Notes: generated by a model not told the origin, from the sequence alone. Shown: positions 8,230 to 16,902, counted from the first letter of the stretch. The stretch is 64,000 bases of DNA from Mycobacterium sp. 1245111.1 (GCF_001673405.1 NZ_LZLV01000099.1:1-64000), one strand, 5' to 3'. Numbers and translations are program-made.

Positions 8230-10062
8230 TCAGTCAGTCTTCTTTTCGGCCACCGCCGCGCTGAGTCCCTCGTTGAGGTCGTCGCGCGTCAATTCCTTGA
8301 ACCGGCGCAACTGGTTGTCGCTGAACTCATGGAAATCGCTCGCCAGCACGGCGTCGAGATCCTCGTCGTCGAGGCGGAAGCTGCGGTGATCGCGGGCCTT
8401 CTCCACCACGTTGCGCACGAACCCGGCGTTTCCCAACGTATCGATGCCGCGGATCAGGTCGCCGTCCGGCGAAATGGTCTCGTCCTCATAAAACCTGGTG
8501 TAGGCGGGCAGCAAACTCTCCACGGCGTCATCGGTGATGATGTCCTCGTTCTCGCGGCCCATCAGCTGGGTCAGCGCGACGAGTTCCTTTGGGTTGTAGC
8601 TGAAGAATTCGATGACGGTGGAAAACCGGCGTCGCAGACCCTGGTTGACCTCGAGCATCTTGTCCATCGCCTTGGCGTACCCGGCTCCGAAAACCACCAG
8701 TTCGTCGCGATGATTCTCCATGTAGAGCAGCAGGGTGTTGATGATCGCGTTACCGTACGCGTCACCCGTCGAGTAGCCACTTTCGTGCAGGTTGTGCATC
8801 TCGTCGAAGAACACCGCTCCGCCGCGCGCCTCCTCGAGCATTTCTTCGGTGTTCTTTTCCGCGTCCGCCATGTAGCGGCCCAACAGCTTCGCGCGGCTGG
8901 TCTCCACCACCAACGGCTTTCGCAGCACGGTCAAGCCACACAGTTGCTTCGAAAAAGCCCGCGCCACAGACGTTTTGCCGGTACCGGGCGGCCCCAACAG
9001 CAACGTGTGGCGCGACGTCACAGGGACCGGCAGACCCATCTTCGCGCGGGCCAGGTTCACCTTCGTGGTGGACTTGATCAGCTTGATTTCCCGCTTGGCC
9101 GCTTCCATGCCGAGCATCGCGTTGAGCTCGGCATCCCCTTCGTCGAGATACTTCTTGGCCATCTCTGCATGCCGGGCGGCCTCGGCTTGCTCGCGCGTCG
9201 GTGCGCTATCCGCGTCCCACGGATCCGTGCGTGCCTCGATGGTTTCCGGGTCGGTGAGCACCAGCCGGAAGCTCGGGTTGTCCAGCGCCTCGCGGGCCGG
9301 CGTGAACTTCGCGTCGCGGGAGTACACCCGGCGCAGGCTCTCGATGGCCTCGTCTTCGCGGCCGAGGTGCCGGAAGCACATCCCCTGGGTGTACATCGCA
9401 ACGTTGGCCGCGCTGGGCACCCGGTCGCCCTCGATCGCTTCCTGGGCTCGTCGGGTCGCCTCCTCGAACACACCGAGCGAAGCAAGCGCGGTGGTTGCCA
9501 TCGCCGCACCGGCCGCCTTCAACTCGGGGTGACGCCAACCGGCCCCCGGCGGGAACTGGACGAGCACGTCCGGCCAGCGGCCGGTGCGGAAATACAGCAG
9601 CCCGCGCACGTACTTGATCAGTTCCTCGTCCGAGGCGTTACGGGGAGTGATGGAATCCAGCAACTCGGCCGCTTCGGCGTACCGCTTCGCCTCGCTGAGG
9701 GCGGCCGCGTAACTGGCGCCCAGCGATTCCACGCTGGTTGCCGCCAGCTTCAGGAACATCCCGTCGGAAACCTCGGGGCGGAACTCCAACTCCGTCAGCC
9801 CCAACCGGCGGATCTCCCAACCGAAGGTCCGCACGGATTGCCACGCGCCGGCGAGCACTTCGATGCTCTGGTCGCCGGCCAACAGTCGCGCCAGCCAGGC
9901 GTCGCACATCTCCGGGTCGAGACTGGTGGCCGTCGTGAACATGCGCAACGCCACCTGCGGATTATGGCTGGGCTGAAGCCCGTTGACCGAGATGCCGGAT
10001 GCTAGGAGCCCCGCCACCATCGCGTTGCGGGAGTCCGGCGCGGTGGTCTGCGGTCGCGTCAT
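8230..10062 (-). CDS. eccA5: ESX-5 cytosolic AAA+ ATPase EccA5
   Basis: 610 aa, the same length as M. tuberculosis EccA5. The N-terminal half (to about residue 300) is TPR-like helical repeats, and the C-terminal half is a CbxX/CfqX-type AAA+ domain. Walker A is GPPGTGKTS near residue 356, Walker B is AVFFDEMHN near residue 417, and an arginine-rich sensor region (QGLRRRFSTVIEFF) follows. ATG 10062 is chosen over the longer frame because it gives the family length and lies 16 nt after the eccE5 stop. EccA acts in the cytosol with EspG on PE/PPE and Esx substrates. It is the last gene of the ESX-5 core unit here. Confidence 0.97.
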   Translation of the reverse strand: MTRPQTTAPDSRNAMVAGLLASGISVNGLQPSHNPQVALRMFTTATSLDPEMCDAWLARLLAGDQSIEVLAGAWQSVRTFGWEIRRLGLTELEFRPEVSDGMFLKLAATSVESLGASYAAALSEAKRYAEAAELLDSITPRNASDEELIKYVRGLLYFRTGRWPDVLVQFPPGAGWRHPELKAAGAAMATTALASLGVFEEATRRAQEAIEGDRVPSAANVAMYTQGMCFRHLGREDEAIESLRRVYSRDAKFTPAREALDNPSFRLVLTDPETIEARTDPWDADSAPTREQAEAARHAEMAKKYLDEGDAELNAMLGMEAAKREIKLIKSTTKVNLARAKMGLPVPVTSRHTLLLGPPGTGKTSVARAFSKQLCGLTVLRKPLVVETSRAKLLGRYMADAEKNTEEMLEEARGGAVFFDEMHNLHESGYSTGDAYGNAIINTLLLYMENHRDELVVFGAGYAKAMDKMLEVNQGLRRRFSTVIEFFSYNPKELVALTQLMGRENEDIITDDAVESLLPAYTRFYEDETISPDGDLIRGIDTLGNAGFVRNVVEKARDHRSFRLDDEDLDAVLASDFHEFSDNQLRRFKELTRDDLNEGLSAAVAEKKTD

Positions 10063-10078
10063 CCTGTCATCGTAAGGC

Positions 10079-11245
10079 TTAGGCGTTGGCCGCCTGCGCC
10101 CCCGCTGCAGCACCAACCGGAACCAGAATGTCCTCGTTGCGGGTCAACGTGCGGCTCGGCATCGGCAGCGGCCGGCGCGACGTCGGCGCCGGGAGACTGG
10201 CGGCCACCGCGCCGAGCTGGCGCCCGGTGAGCCGGTTCAAACCGCTGAAGGCCTCTTTCCGCAGCCGCTGGTGGCTGTGGTAGCGCACCCACACCGACAC
10301 GTCGGCCTCGTGGCCCTCCGCGATGATGCGAATCGTCATGACGGTCACATCGGCGTCGGTGAGCCACAGCTCCTCGAGCGTCTCGCTGGTGATGTCGCCG
10401 GGCGACACCCAGAAGCTCGTGACGAAGCCGTCCGGGGTCTTCAGGTAGCGCCAGAACGGGCGGACGTGAGCCGGTTGCAGCCCGGCGAGAACGGCATCGT
10501 CGACCTCGGCGATCTCGTCCGCGGTCAGTGGTTTGGCGGCGCAGCTGCGTCCGTCCAAGTCGTGCGCCAGGCGCTCGGCGGCGGCGGCCAGCGTGCAGGC
10601 CACCGAATCACGGGCGGCGACGGCGCTCACATTGTGCTGCGGGTCCATCCGAAGCACCAGCCAGGTCTTGCGCTCGTCGATCGGACGGCGTTCGCGACCG
10701 TTGCCGAAGTCGTCGCTGGCGGCGGCCTGAACGCCCTTGGCGCCCCGGCGCGTTCCGACCGAGACGATGTCGACGCTGTCCAAACGCACGTCGAATTGAC
10801 GCAGCGAGCTGACCACGGCTTCCAGCGGAATGCTGGCGGTCAACCCGTCACGGTGGCGGTGCCGGCCGGCTTCACCCGTGCCATCTACGGCGATCACCGC
10901 GACCAGCTGGTTGTCGTACTCGCGGATTCCGACCGTTTCGCGGCTGAATTGGCGGCGGTGATCGGTGGCCGGGGTGCAGCCGACGGTCAGCGCCTCGGGG
11001 TCGGCGTACCAGTTCCGCACTCGGGCGATCGGGGCCGAAGACACCGGCACTCCCCCGTTGGTGAGCAGGGCGACCGCGGTCACGATGACGGCGAGGCCGA
11101 CACCGATCCAGAAGCAGAGGTTGCGACCGGCCTGCCATGAGTCGGGCAGATGGCTCGCAATCACCAACAGCGCAACATCAATCAGGAACACCGTGGTGAC
11201 CCGCGCCCACGAGAGCGACAGCCCGTACTCGCGTTGCGCCTTCAT
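10079..11245 (-). CDS. eccE5: ESX-5 membrane component EccE5
   Basis: A 388-aa protein starting MKAQREYGLSLSWARV. Two transmembrane helices lie near residues 15-33 and 43-62, followed by a long periplasmic or peripheral domain. M. tuberculosis EccE5 is about 406 aa, so this copy is slightly shorter at the C-terminus. Its ATG overlaps the mycP5 stop (ATGA, 11242-11245), indicating translational coupling. EccE is the outer rim subunit of the EccBCDE membrane complex. Confidence 0.96.
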   Translation of the reverse strand: MKAQREYGLSLSWARVTTVFLIDVALLVIASHLPDSWQAGRNLCFWIGVGLAVIVTAVALLTNGGVPVSSAPIARVRNWYADPEALTVGCTPATDHRRQFSRETVGIREYDNQLVAVIAVDGTGEAGRHRHRDGLTASIPLEAVVSSLRQFDVRLDSVDIVSVGTRRGAKGVQAAASDDFGNGRERRPIDERKTWLVLRMDPQHNVSAVAARDSVACTLAAAAERLAHDLDGRSCAAKPLTADEIAEVDDAVLAGLQPAHVRPFWRYLKTPDGFVTSFWVSPGDITSETLEELWLTDADVTVMTIRIIAEGHEADVSVWVRYHSHQRLRKEAFSGLNRLTGRQLGAVAASLPAPTSRRPLPMPSRTLTRNEDILVPVGAAAGAQAANA

Positions 11246-12990
11246 TCCTGTCTCCCTGCTGTTTTCCTCATCAAGACGGCTCCGCCGAAGACCAGACCGA
11301 CGAGCACCAGTGCTGCACCCAACCCGCCGGCGGCAACCCACACCGGGGTCATGTTGCGCGGGGGCGGAGCCGGCGGCAGCTTCAGCGGCTTCGCTGAATC
11401 CTTCGGCAGGATAGAGCCTTCGGGCACATCCCAAGTCAGTGCGGCAACCGGATCGACGATCCCGTGGCCGACCTGGTTGTCGACCCCGCGAGCGGGTGCC
11501 CGCGCGGTGCGAATCAGCCGATCGATGATCTGATGCGCGGACAGGTTCGGGTATTTGGCCCGCACCAGAGCCGCCACACCGGACACGATCGCGGTCGAAA
11601 AGCTGGTCCCCGCCGGCACCAACAAGGTGTTGTCCGGACCGTCAATTGCGTTGATCAGGTTGTCATCTCGCGGCGAGAGCCCGACCACGTCGGTGCCGGG
11701 CGCTGCTATCCCCACCCACGGCCCGGCCACACTCAGCTTGTCCATCGGTGTGCCGGAGGCGTCCACTGCGCCGACGGTCAAGACGTAGTCGCTGTACCAG
11801 GACGGAGTCACCACGGTAGTCACGCCGTTCCAATCGCGAGAGTCGTTGGGGTGCAACGGATCAACCAATGGGTTCTCTTTGCAGTCACGCTGGCTGGTGT
11901 CACCTGCGGCCGCGACGATCACGGCGTCCTTGTCGACCGCGGCGTACCGCACCGCGGCACCAAGGTCGGGGGCGTCGATCAGGCTGCGCGCGCTCATGCA
12001 CATCACTTGCGAGATGTTGATCACCTGCGCGCCCATGTTCGCCGCGTGCACGATCGCGCGCGCCATCGTGAAGATGTTGTCCCGCTTCTGCCGCGTCTGC
12101 GGGTCCTCGTCACCGGTGTAGGCATCCTTGAGCCCAAAAGCCTGGCTGGACTGGCGGATTGAGATCAGGTCGACGTCCGGGGCGATACCGCTGTAGGCGT
12201 CGCTCGGTGCCGGCGGTGGTGGTGGGTCCAACGGTCGCGGGTAGTCCACCGATACGACCTGGCCGTGCCTGCTGCCGGAGTAGCCGGGCAGCACCGCGTG
12301 GCCGTGCCCGTGGTTGGCTGCCCCGGGTGCCTTGGGCGCCGCGGGCGGGCACCATGGACATGCCGGAGCTTCCTCCGACGGCGATGCCGGTGGGGCCGGA
12401 ACCATCGTGATGGTCTGCGGCGGCGGCGGAGCCACGCTGATCGTCTGGGGTGGTGGGGCCGGCGGTGGTGGTTCCTTGGTCGGGACCGGTGGTGGGCGCC
12501 GAGGTGCGGGTCCGCCGGCGACCCCTTCGGTTCCCGGGGCGGCGCCGATCATCGATGCCACCAGCGTTCCATGTGCGTCGCAGTCGGACAGCCCGTCTCC
12601 GCCACCCATCACGTAGTCGCCGCCCCCGATCAGGTGTGGCAACCGCGGGTGTGGCGTGACGCCGGTGTCGATCACGGCGACCTTCACGCCGGCACCACGC
12701 CCGAACTTCCACGCCTCGTTCAGGTTGAGCATGTCCATGTACTTCGGCTGAACCCGAAAGTCGGTGCCCGGCAACACCCCAACTTCGGTGCAGTACGAGT
12801 TCTGCTTCATCGGCTGGCCGGGGCCCGGCGCACCGTCCGGGGGTGTGGCGGCTGGGTCGATGTGAGGCGGGTTGATCGCGTAGGCCGGCGAGCCGGACAA
12901 CGCGACGGTGGCGACGATCAGGGTGGAGCCGGCGACTGCGGCCGCGCGAAGCGGCCGCAGTCGTCGACTACCGGTAGCGAATCGCGGCAT
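11242..12990 (-). CDS. mycP5: ESX-5 membrane-anchored subtilisin-like protease mycosin-5
   Basis: A 582-aa protein. It has a signal peptide ending near residue 38 and a subtilase domain with catalytic Asp108 (VAVIDTGV), His140 (DAHGTLVA) and Ser near residue 462 (GTSFSTA). A Pro-rich insertion with repeated PPP runs follows the His, as expected for MycP5. A C-terminal transmembrane helix (GGLGAALVLVGLVFGGAVLM) ends the protein. The start overlaps the eccD5 end by 23 nt and the stop overlaps the eccE5 start. The protease sits on the periplasmic face and stabilises the ESX-5 complex. Confidence 0.97.
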   Translation of the reverse strand: MPRFATGSRRLRPLRAAAVAGSTLIVATVALSGSPAYAINPPHIDPAATPPDGAPGPGQPMKQNSYCTEVGVLPGTDFRVQPKYMDMLNLNEAWKFGRGAGVKVAVIDTGVTPHPRLPHLIGGGDYVMGGGDGLSDCDAHGTLVASMIGAAPGTEGVAGGPAPRRPPPVPTKEPPPPAPPPQTISVAPPPPQTITMVPAPPASPSEEAPACPWCPPAAPKAPGAANHGHGHAVLPGYSGSRHGQVVSVDYPRPLDPPPPPAPSDAYSGIAPDVDLISIRQSSQAFGLKDAYTGDEDPQTRQKRDNIFTMARAIVHAANMGAQVINISQVMCMSARSLIDAPDLGAAVRYAAVDKDAVIVAAAGDTSQRDCKENPLVDPLHPNDSRDWNGVTTVVTPSWYSDYVLTVGAVDASGTPMDKLSVAGPWVGIAAPGTDVVGLSPRDDNLINAIDGPDNTLLVPAGTSFSTAIVSGVAALVRAKYPNLSAHQIIDRLIRTARAPARGVDNQVGHGIVDPVAALTWDVPEGSILPKDSAKPLKLPPAPPPRNMTPVWVAAGGLGAALVLVGLVFGGAVLMRKTAGRQE

Positions 12991-14482
12991 AGACGTTCAT
13001 CAACCACAATGCCAGCGGGAAGATCGGCATCAGGCAGAGGTATTCGACCCATTCCACGAGCTTGCGGAACAGCGGGCTGTAGATGGTGTTGGGCACCGTC
13101 GCCGCTGCCGTCAGACCCGCCGCGGGCAGGAGCACCGCGATCCCGGCCGTTACGGCGATCGAGGCAGTCGAAGACAGCACCAGCGAGTAGCGGACGACGA
13201 CCACGCCGACGATCAGGACCGATGTCACCGCGAGAATGATTGCCTGCCAACGGTCTACGTAGGAGCGTCCGCGCAGCATCAGGAAGCCCGCGGTGCTGGC
13301 CACCAGCAGCAGGGGCAGCCAGCGGTCGGCGGTGCGCGGGTCGGACACGCCGGCCAGCGAGAAGATGGTCAGCACGCCGAGGCCAACCAGCAGACCGGTC
13401 AGGAATGACCGGGCCCGCTCGGCCCGCAACACCACGTCCTGGATGGACTCCGGGCCTGCCAGCGTCGGGCGGCCGCCGTCAACGCCGTGCGTGACCGTGG
13501 TCGGCAGGTCCGGCCGAGCCTCGAACACCCACCGGCTGGTGGCCGACGGGAAGACCGGCAACCGGATGCCGGACAACCACCGCGACATCGCCGGTGCGCT
13601 GTGGTAGCCGAACACGCAGACCAGCAGGATGGTGGTCAGCAGCGTCACCGCGCCGGTGTTGAACGCCATCCGGCACAGGCTCGCGATGGTCGCGATCAGC
13701 GACACCGTGACGATCGCAGTACCGGTGCCCAACCGACGGCCGGTGAAACGCATGATCAGCATCGCTGCGACGGTGGTCACGGCAAAGCCCATGACCGCGT
13801 GGGGCGAGCCGACCGGTCCGGGAGGAGCGGAGGCGGCGGCGATCGCCAGCGGTGCGATGCCACTCCACAGCAGCATGTCGCCGGCGCGACGGTTCTGCGG
13901 GGTGTGCGCGCGGTTCAGGATCAACAGCGCGACGGTGAACACGAGCACCGCGATCACAAAGGCGTACGGCGCCGGCAGCCAGGAGTCGTGCTTGTAACGG
14001 AACCAGCTCAGCAGCAGCGAGGCGAGCACCACCCCGCTGCCGACCATCGCCGCGCCGACCTGGATCGCCACCGACGGGTTGATCGAGGAGAACCGCTTGC
14101 TCAGGTTGACCGAGACGGCCGTCGAGATGTGCTCGATGACCTGCGAGCGGTGCTCGGTGTCTTCAACGAAGCGCAGCCACAGCCGGTCGCCGTCGTAGAC
14201 GTCCTGCTCGGTGAGCGACTGGGTGGCCCGCAACGGCGTGCCGTCGACCAGGCACAATGCCCATCGGCCGCGCTGCTTGGCTTCCAGCGCCGCGAGGCCC
14301 AGTTCCCGCAGTCGGACGTTGACGACCTTCAGCAACGGATCGACCATCACCGAAACCGGGGCGTTGGCGTCCAGCAGGACGCCGATCTGTACGCCCTCGC
14401 CGGCGATGATGCCGATGACGGCCGACTGAGGCGTCGAAACTAGCTCTGCGCCAGGCTGTGAGGCCTCGGCTACTGCGGTCAT
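12968..14482 (-). CDS. eccD5: ESX-5 membrane channel component EccD5
   Basis: 504 aa, against about 503 in M. tuberculosis. The N-terminal 110 residues form a ubiquitin-like cytosolic domain (GEGVQIGVLLDANAPVSV ... DRLWLRFVED), followed by about eleven transmembrane helices. An AAAGGGGTG-type site precedes ATG 14482. It is preceded by a structured 175-bp gap after espG5 and overlaps mycP5. EccD dimers line the transmembrane part of the ESX pore. Confidence 0.97.
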   Translation of the reverse strand: MTAVAEASQPGAELVSTPQSAVIGIIAGEGVQIGVLLDANAPVSVMVDPLLKVVNVRLRELGLAALEAKQRGRWALCLVDGTPLRATQSLTEQDVYDGDRLWLRFVEDTEHRSQVIEHISTAVSVNLSKRFSSINPSVAIQVGAAMVGSGVVLASLLLSWFRYKHDSWLPAPYAFVIAVLVFTVALLILNRAHTPQNRRAGDMLLWSGIAPLAIAAASAPPGPVGSPHAVMGFAVTTVAAMLIMRFTGRRLGTGTAIVTVSLIATIASLCRMAFNTGAVTLLTTILLVCVFGYHSAPAMSRWLSGIRLPVFPSATSRWVFEARPDLPTTVTHGVDGGRPTLAGPESIQDVVLRAERARSFLTGLLVGLGVLTIFSLAGVSDPRTADRWLPLLLVASTAGFLMLRGRSYVDRWQAIILAVTSVLIVGVVVVRYSLVLSSTASIAVTAGIAVLLPAAGLTAAATVPNTIYSPLFRKLVEWVEYLCLMPIFPLALWLMNVYAAIRYR

Positions 14483-14538
14483 CGGTGCACCCCTTTGTCG
14501 ACGAATTGTGGGTCCATGTGTATTGCCTCGCTATGTGG

Positions 14539-14628
14539 ATTACGACGTCTCGTCGTAATTTGCTGAGCAGATTCTAAAAGGATTTCGCGGCATCCGCATC
14601 TTCGCTAAATGCTGCATCGAAAATCCTT
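14539..14628. repeat. Two inverted repeats between espG5 and eccD5
   Basis: The first repeat is ATTACGACG-tct-CGTCGTAAT at 14539-14559, a perfect 9-bp arm palindrome. The second pairs AAGGATTT (14578-14585) with AAATCCTT (14621-14628) around a 35-nt loop; on the minus strand its second arm runs into TTTTA. Either may act as terminator/attenuator or operator ahead of eccD5. This stretch is also more AT-rich than its surroundings. Confidence 0.55.
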
Positions 14629-14657
14629 GGCGTGCACGGTATCTGCGTAACAATCAG

Positions 14658-15569
14658 TTAAACTCTGCTGTGCGTTTTCCACTCTCCGTAGGGAAGGGTT
14701 TCCAGGACGGTCTTCACGCCGACCTGGACCAACTGCGGAGTTGCTGGGCAGATCGCGAGCCAGGCCTCGTTCGAACCCGCCGTGCGGGCCTGCTGATACA
14801 TCGCGATTCGGCCGCCTGAGCCGTCCTTCAGCGACAGCACCGAGGCGCTCGGCGCCTTGTCGTCGTCGCGGTATTGCCTGGCGTAGACCGCAGCCTCGGC
14901 GGCCGGGTCCGACAGCGCCTGGCCGAGAGCGGCCACGGTCGCTGCGCTGATACCCAGCCGGCGCAGATCCCCGCCGGAGAAGACGTTAAACCCGGAACTC
15001 TGCCAGGCTTTCGTGATTTCGAGCATTTCTTCGAGCGGCACGTTGACCGCGTTGATGGCCGCTGGCTCGGCGTGGTGAATGGACTCCAGCGCATCGAAGA
15101 CCAGGGTCGCGATCGAGGTGGTGTCGGCGATCGCAACGTCGTCGACGGTGATTTCGTCGCCGACTCGCACGGCCGACACCCAGTGCTGACCGCGACGCGC
15201 CAGCAGCACGCGAAATTCATTGTCCGGGATGTCACGCGAGCCCACCTGCTCCTCGGCGCCACCCTCTTCTTTTTCCTTGACGCCGTAGAGCAATTTGCCG
15301 CGCGACAACAGTGCGACGATTTCAAGATCGGGCGCGGCAAGGACGCGCATTCGGGCGGCTACCGCCTCGTTAACCGTCTCGCCTTCCACAATGCCGTGTT
15401 CGCGCATGACCGCCATGCCCGGATGCTGGTTGAGCCAGTCCATGGAATCTGTGGAGACGAATGGCCGACATCGCAACTCGGGTGCGACGTGGCGAATGTC
15501 CAGCAACGCTTGCAACATCCAGAAACCCTCGACATTGACGGTGATGTCGGTGCGTGTGGTCTGATCCAT
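14658..15569 (-). CDS. espG5: ESX-5 PE/PPE-specific chaperone EspG5
   Basis: A 303-aa protein starting MDQTTRTDITVNVEGFWMLQALLDI. The family is about 300 aa. The open frame runs 17 codons further upstream, but ATG 15569 matches known EspG5 N-termini. It has the mixed alpha/beta ESAT-6-like EspG fold with NVEGFWML and ALLSRGKLLYGV strands. EspG5 binds the hh motif at the tip of PPE proteins in the cytosol and delivers PE/PPE pairs to ESX-5. It is separated from esxN by a strong hairpin and from eccD5 by two inverted repeats, so its expression may be uncoupled from both sides. Confidence 0.96.
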   Translation of the reverse strand: MDQTTRTDITVNVEGFWMLQALLDIRHVAPELRCRPFVSTDSMDWLNQHPGMAVMREHGIVEGETVNEAVAARMRVLAAPDLEIVALLSRGKLLYGVKEKEEGGAEEQVGSRDIPDNEFRVLLARRGQHWVSAVRVGDEITVDDVAIADTTSIATLVFDALESIHHAEPAAINAVNVPLEEMLEITKAWQSSGFNVFSGGDLRRLGISAATVAALGQALSDPAAEAAVYARQYRDDDKAPSASVLSLKDGSGGRIAMYQQARTAGSNEAWLAICPATPQLVQVGVKTVLETLPYGEWKTHSRV

Positions 15570-15609
15570 TCGCTTCTCTCGTGTAGATGGTTTTGCGGCT
15601 ATCGCACGA

Positions 15610-15643
15610 CGCGGCAGCACACCTTAATCGGTGTGCTGCCGCG
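15610..15643 (-). terminator. Strong hairpin between esxN and espG5
   Basis: CGCGGCAGCACACC (15610-15623) pairs perfectly over 14 bp with GGTGTGCTGCCGCG (15630-15643) around a TTAATC loop. It lies 15 bp after the esxN stop and about 40 bp before the espG5 start. No U-tract follows, so it may be a partial terminator or a 3' stabiliser that keeps esxMN mRNA more abundant than espG5. Confidence 0.8.
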
Positions 15644-15657
15644 CCCTGTGCTGACTG

Positions 15658-15942
15658 TCAGGCCCAGCTTGAGCCCACAGCGGAGTCGGTGGACGACATG
15701 TTGTTGCCTGCCGTCTGCACCTTCTGGCCGTGGGAGTTGGCCTGCTCGTAGATCACCTGGAAGTTCCGACCCAACTGGGTGATGAACTCCTGGCAAGCCA
15801 CCGAACCCGAGCCACCCCAGAAGTCACCGGCGGCCAGGACATCGCGCACGATGCTCTGGTGCTCGGCTTCCAGCGAAGCGGCCTGGGCGCGGATCAACGC
15901 GCCGTGGGCGTCGACATCACCGAACTGGTAGCTAATCGACAT
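15658..15942 (-). CDS. esxN: WXG100 protein EsxN (ESAT-6-like)
   Basis: A 94-aa protein nearly identical in pattern to M. tuberculosis EsxN: YQFGDVDAHGALIRAQAASL, the WGG turn at residues 42-44 (Trp42), and the C-terminal TDSAVGSSWA. An AGGAGG ribosome binding site precedes ATG 15942. It is the partner of EsxM immediately upstream (43 bp gap), and the pair is secreted as a heterodimer by ESX-5. Confidence 0.97.
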   Translation of the reverse strand: MSISYQFGDVDAHGALIRAQAASLEAEHQSIVRDVLAAGDFWGGSGSVACQEFITQLGRNFQVIYEQANSHGQKVQTAGNNMSSTDSAVGSSWA

Positions 15943-15985
15943 TTATCTATCCTCCTGTGTGTGAAAGCTTACGCTGGTCAGCGAG

Positions 15986-16282
15986 CTAGCTGCTCAAGAT
16001 CTGCTGAGAACTCTGCTCTTGGGCCTCGTAGTTGTTCGCGTCGCGGATCAACCCGTCGCGCACCCCGTGCAGCATGTTCACGATGTTGCGAAACGCCGTG
16101 TTCATCTGACCCATGGTGTCGTAGCTGGTGGCCTGAGCGGTACCGCTCCAACCCGCACCGGCGATGTTCTGGCTCGACGCCCACATCTTGCGAGCCTCGT
16201 CCTCAACGGTCTGCGCGTGCACGTCGAAACGGCCCGCCATCGCCCGCATCTCGTGCGGGTCAGTCATAAAACGCGTAGGCAC
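15986..16282 (-). CDS. esxM: WXG100 protein EsxM (CFP-10-like)
   Basis: A 98-aa protein matching the EsxM pattern: [21 protein letters not shown], the GWSG turn, and the C-terminal [14 protein letters not shown] carrying the YxxxD/E-type export signal (YEAQE). The GTG start at 16282 has an AAGGAG site 7-8 nt upstream. It lies 168 bp after PE19 with an unusual hairpin in between, and is followed by esxN. Confidence 0.96.
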   Translation of the reverse strand: MPTRFMTDPHEMRAMAGRFDVHAQTVEDEARKMWASSQNIAGAGWSGTAQATSYDTMGQMNTAFRNIVNMLHGVRDGLIRDANNYEAQEQSSQQILSS

Positions 16283-16330
16283 TTAACTTTCTCCTTGCTT
16301 GAGTAGTGATTGACGGCGATAAACGTGGTA

Positions 16331-16361
16331 GTCGGAACGGTTACCTGAGGTAACCGCCGAC
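16331..16361 (-). repeat. Hairpin in the PE19-esxM gap
   Basis: The core is CGGTTACC-tga-GGTAACCG (16338-16356). It is extended by outer arms GTCGG (16331-16335) and CCGAC (16357-16361) with a 2-nt bulge, giving about 13 bp of stem. It lies inside the PE19-esxM-esxN unit, so it is more likely an attenuator, RNA-processing site or operator than a full terminator. Confidence 0.65.
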
Positions 16362-16450
16362 TTGAAACACACGGCTGGTCCCCCCTTCCCCGCGTAATGG
16401 CTGCCACCGGGTGTGGAGCCACAGTGGGATGGTCTTCATATAGGCGGCGA

Positions 16451-16750
16451 TCAGCCTGCGGCGGCGGCGTTGGCGGCCTCGGTGGCCGCGTATGAACCGG
16501 CGCTGGTGCCCAGCGTGTTGACGAACGCTTCGTGGATTGCCGCCGCCTGAGCGCTCACCGCCTGGTAGAGCTGCGCGTGAGCGGCGAACTGAGCGGCGGT
16601 CAGGGCCGAAACCTCGTCGGCCGCGGCCGGAACCACGCCCGTCGTCGGAGCCGCTGCGGCCGTGTTCTGCGCGTTGAGAGCTGAGCCGATTCCCTGAAGG
16701 CTGGTGGCCGCGGCCGATAGTGCCTCCGGCTGTGTGGTCACGAACGACAT
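16451..16750 (-). CDS. PE family protein (PE19-like)
   Basis: A 99-aa PE domain protein (MSFVTTQPEALSAAATSLQG ... [16 protein letters not shown]) with a secretion motif YAATE. It is the PE gene directly upstream of esxM/esxN, the position of PE19 in M. tuberculosis. A ribosome binding site (GGAGGATCC) precedes ATG 16750. No PPE gene follows it, so its PPE partner must be encoded elsewhere in the locus. Its promoter carries a candidate RegX3 array and a perfect 18-bp palindrome. Confidence 0.94.
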   Translation of the reverse strand: MSFVTTQPEALSAAATSLQGIGSALNAQNTAAAAPTTGVVPAAADEVSALTAAQFAAHAQLYQAVSAQAAAIHEAFVNTLGTSAGSYAATEAANAAAAG

Positions 16751-16794
16751 TCGGGGATCCTCCTGAGTCAGTTCCGGCGGTCTGTTCGTGGATG

Positions 16795-16822
16795 AGAATA
16801 GACGGGCACACGGCCGTGTGCC
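16795..16822 (-). promoter_or_regulatory. Candidate -10 box and 18-bp palindrome upstream of PE19
   Basis: On the minus strand a TATTCT box occupies 16800-16795, about 45 bp before the PE19 start. Immediately upstream lies the perfect palindrome GGCACACGGCCGTGTGCC (16805-16822), in the -15 to -35 region. The placement suggests a repressor operator overlapping the promoter. The binding protein is unknown. Confidence 0.5.
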
Positions 16823-16844
16823 GGGGCTGACGCTGGGTGTTTGC

Positions 16845-16902
16845 AACTGTTCACCCGCTAGCAACAACTGTTCATCTGCGGTAACAGCGGGGTAACGGAC
16901 GC
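16845..16902 (-). promoter_or_regulatory. PHO-box-like half-site array upstream of PE19-esxM-esxN (candidate RegX3 site)
   Basis: GTTCACC at 16849 and GTTCATC at 16870 are 21 bp apart. Two degenerate units, GTAACAG at 16881 and GTAACGG at 16892, continue at 11-bp steps. The 9-mer AACTGTTCA occurs twice (16845 and 16866). Direct 11-bp GTTCAC-type repeats are the actinobacterial PHO box, and in M. tuberculosis RegX3 acts at this promoter under phosphate limitation. The assignment to RegX3 here is by pattern and position. Confidence 0.65.

Noticed and set aside
7759..10005. Very long plus-strand open frame (748 aa)
   Set aside because: It is antisense to eccA5, a consequence of high GC. It has no domain or ribosome binding site.
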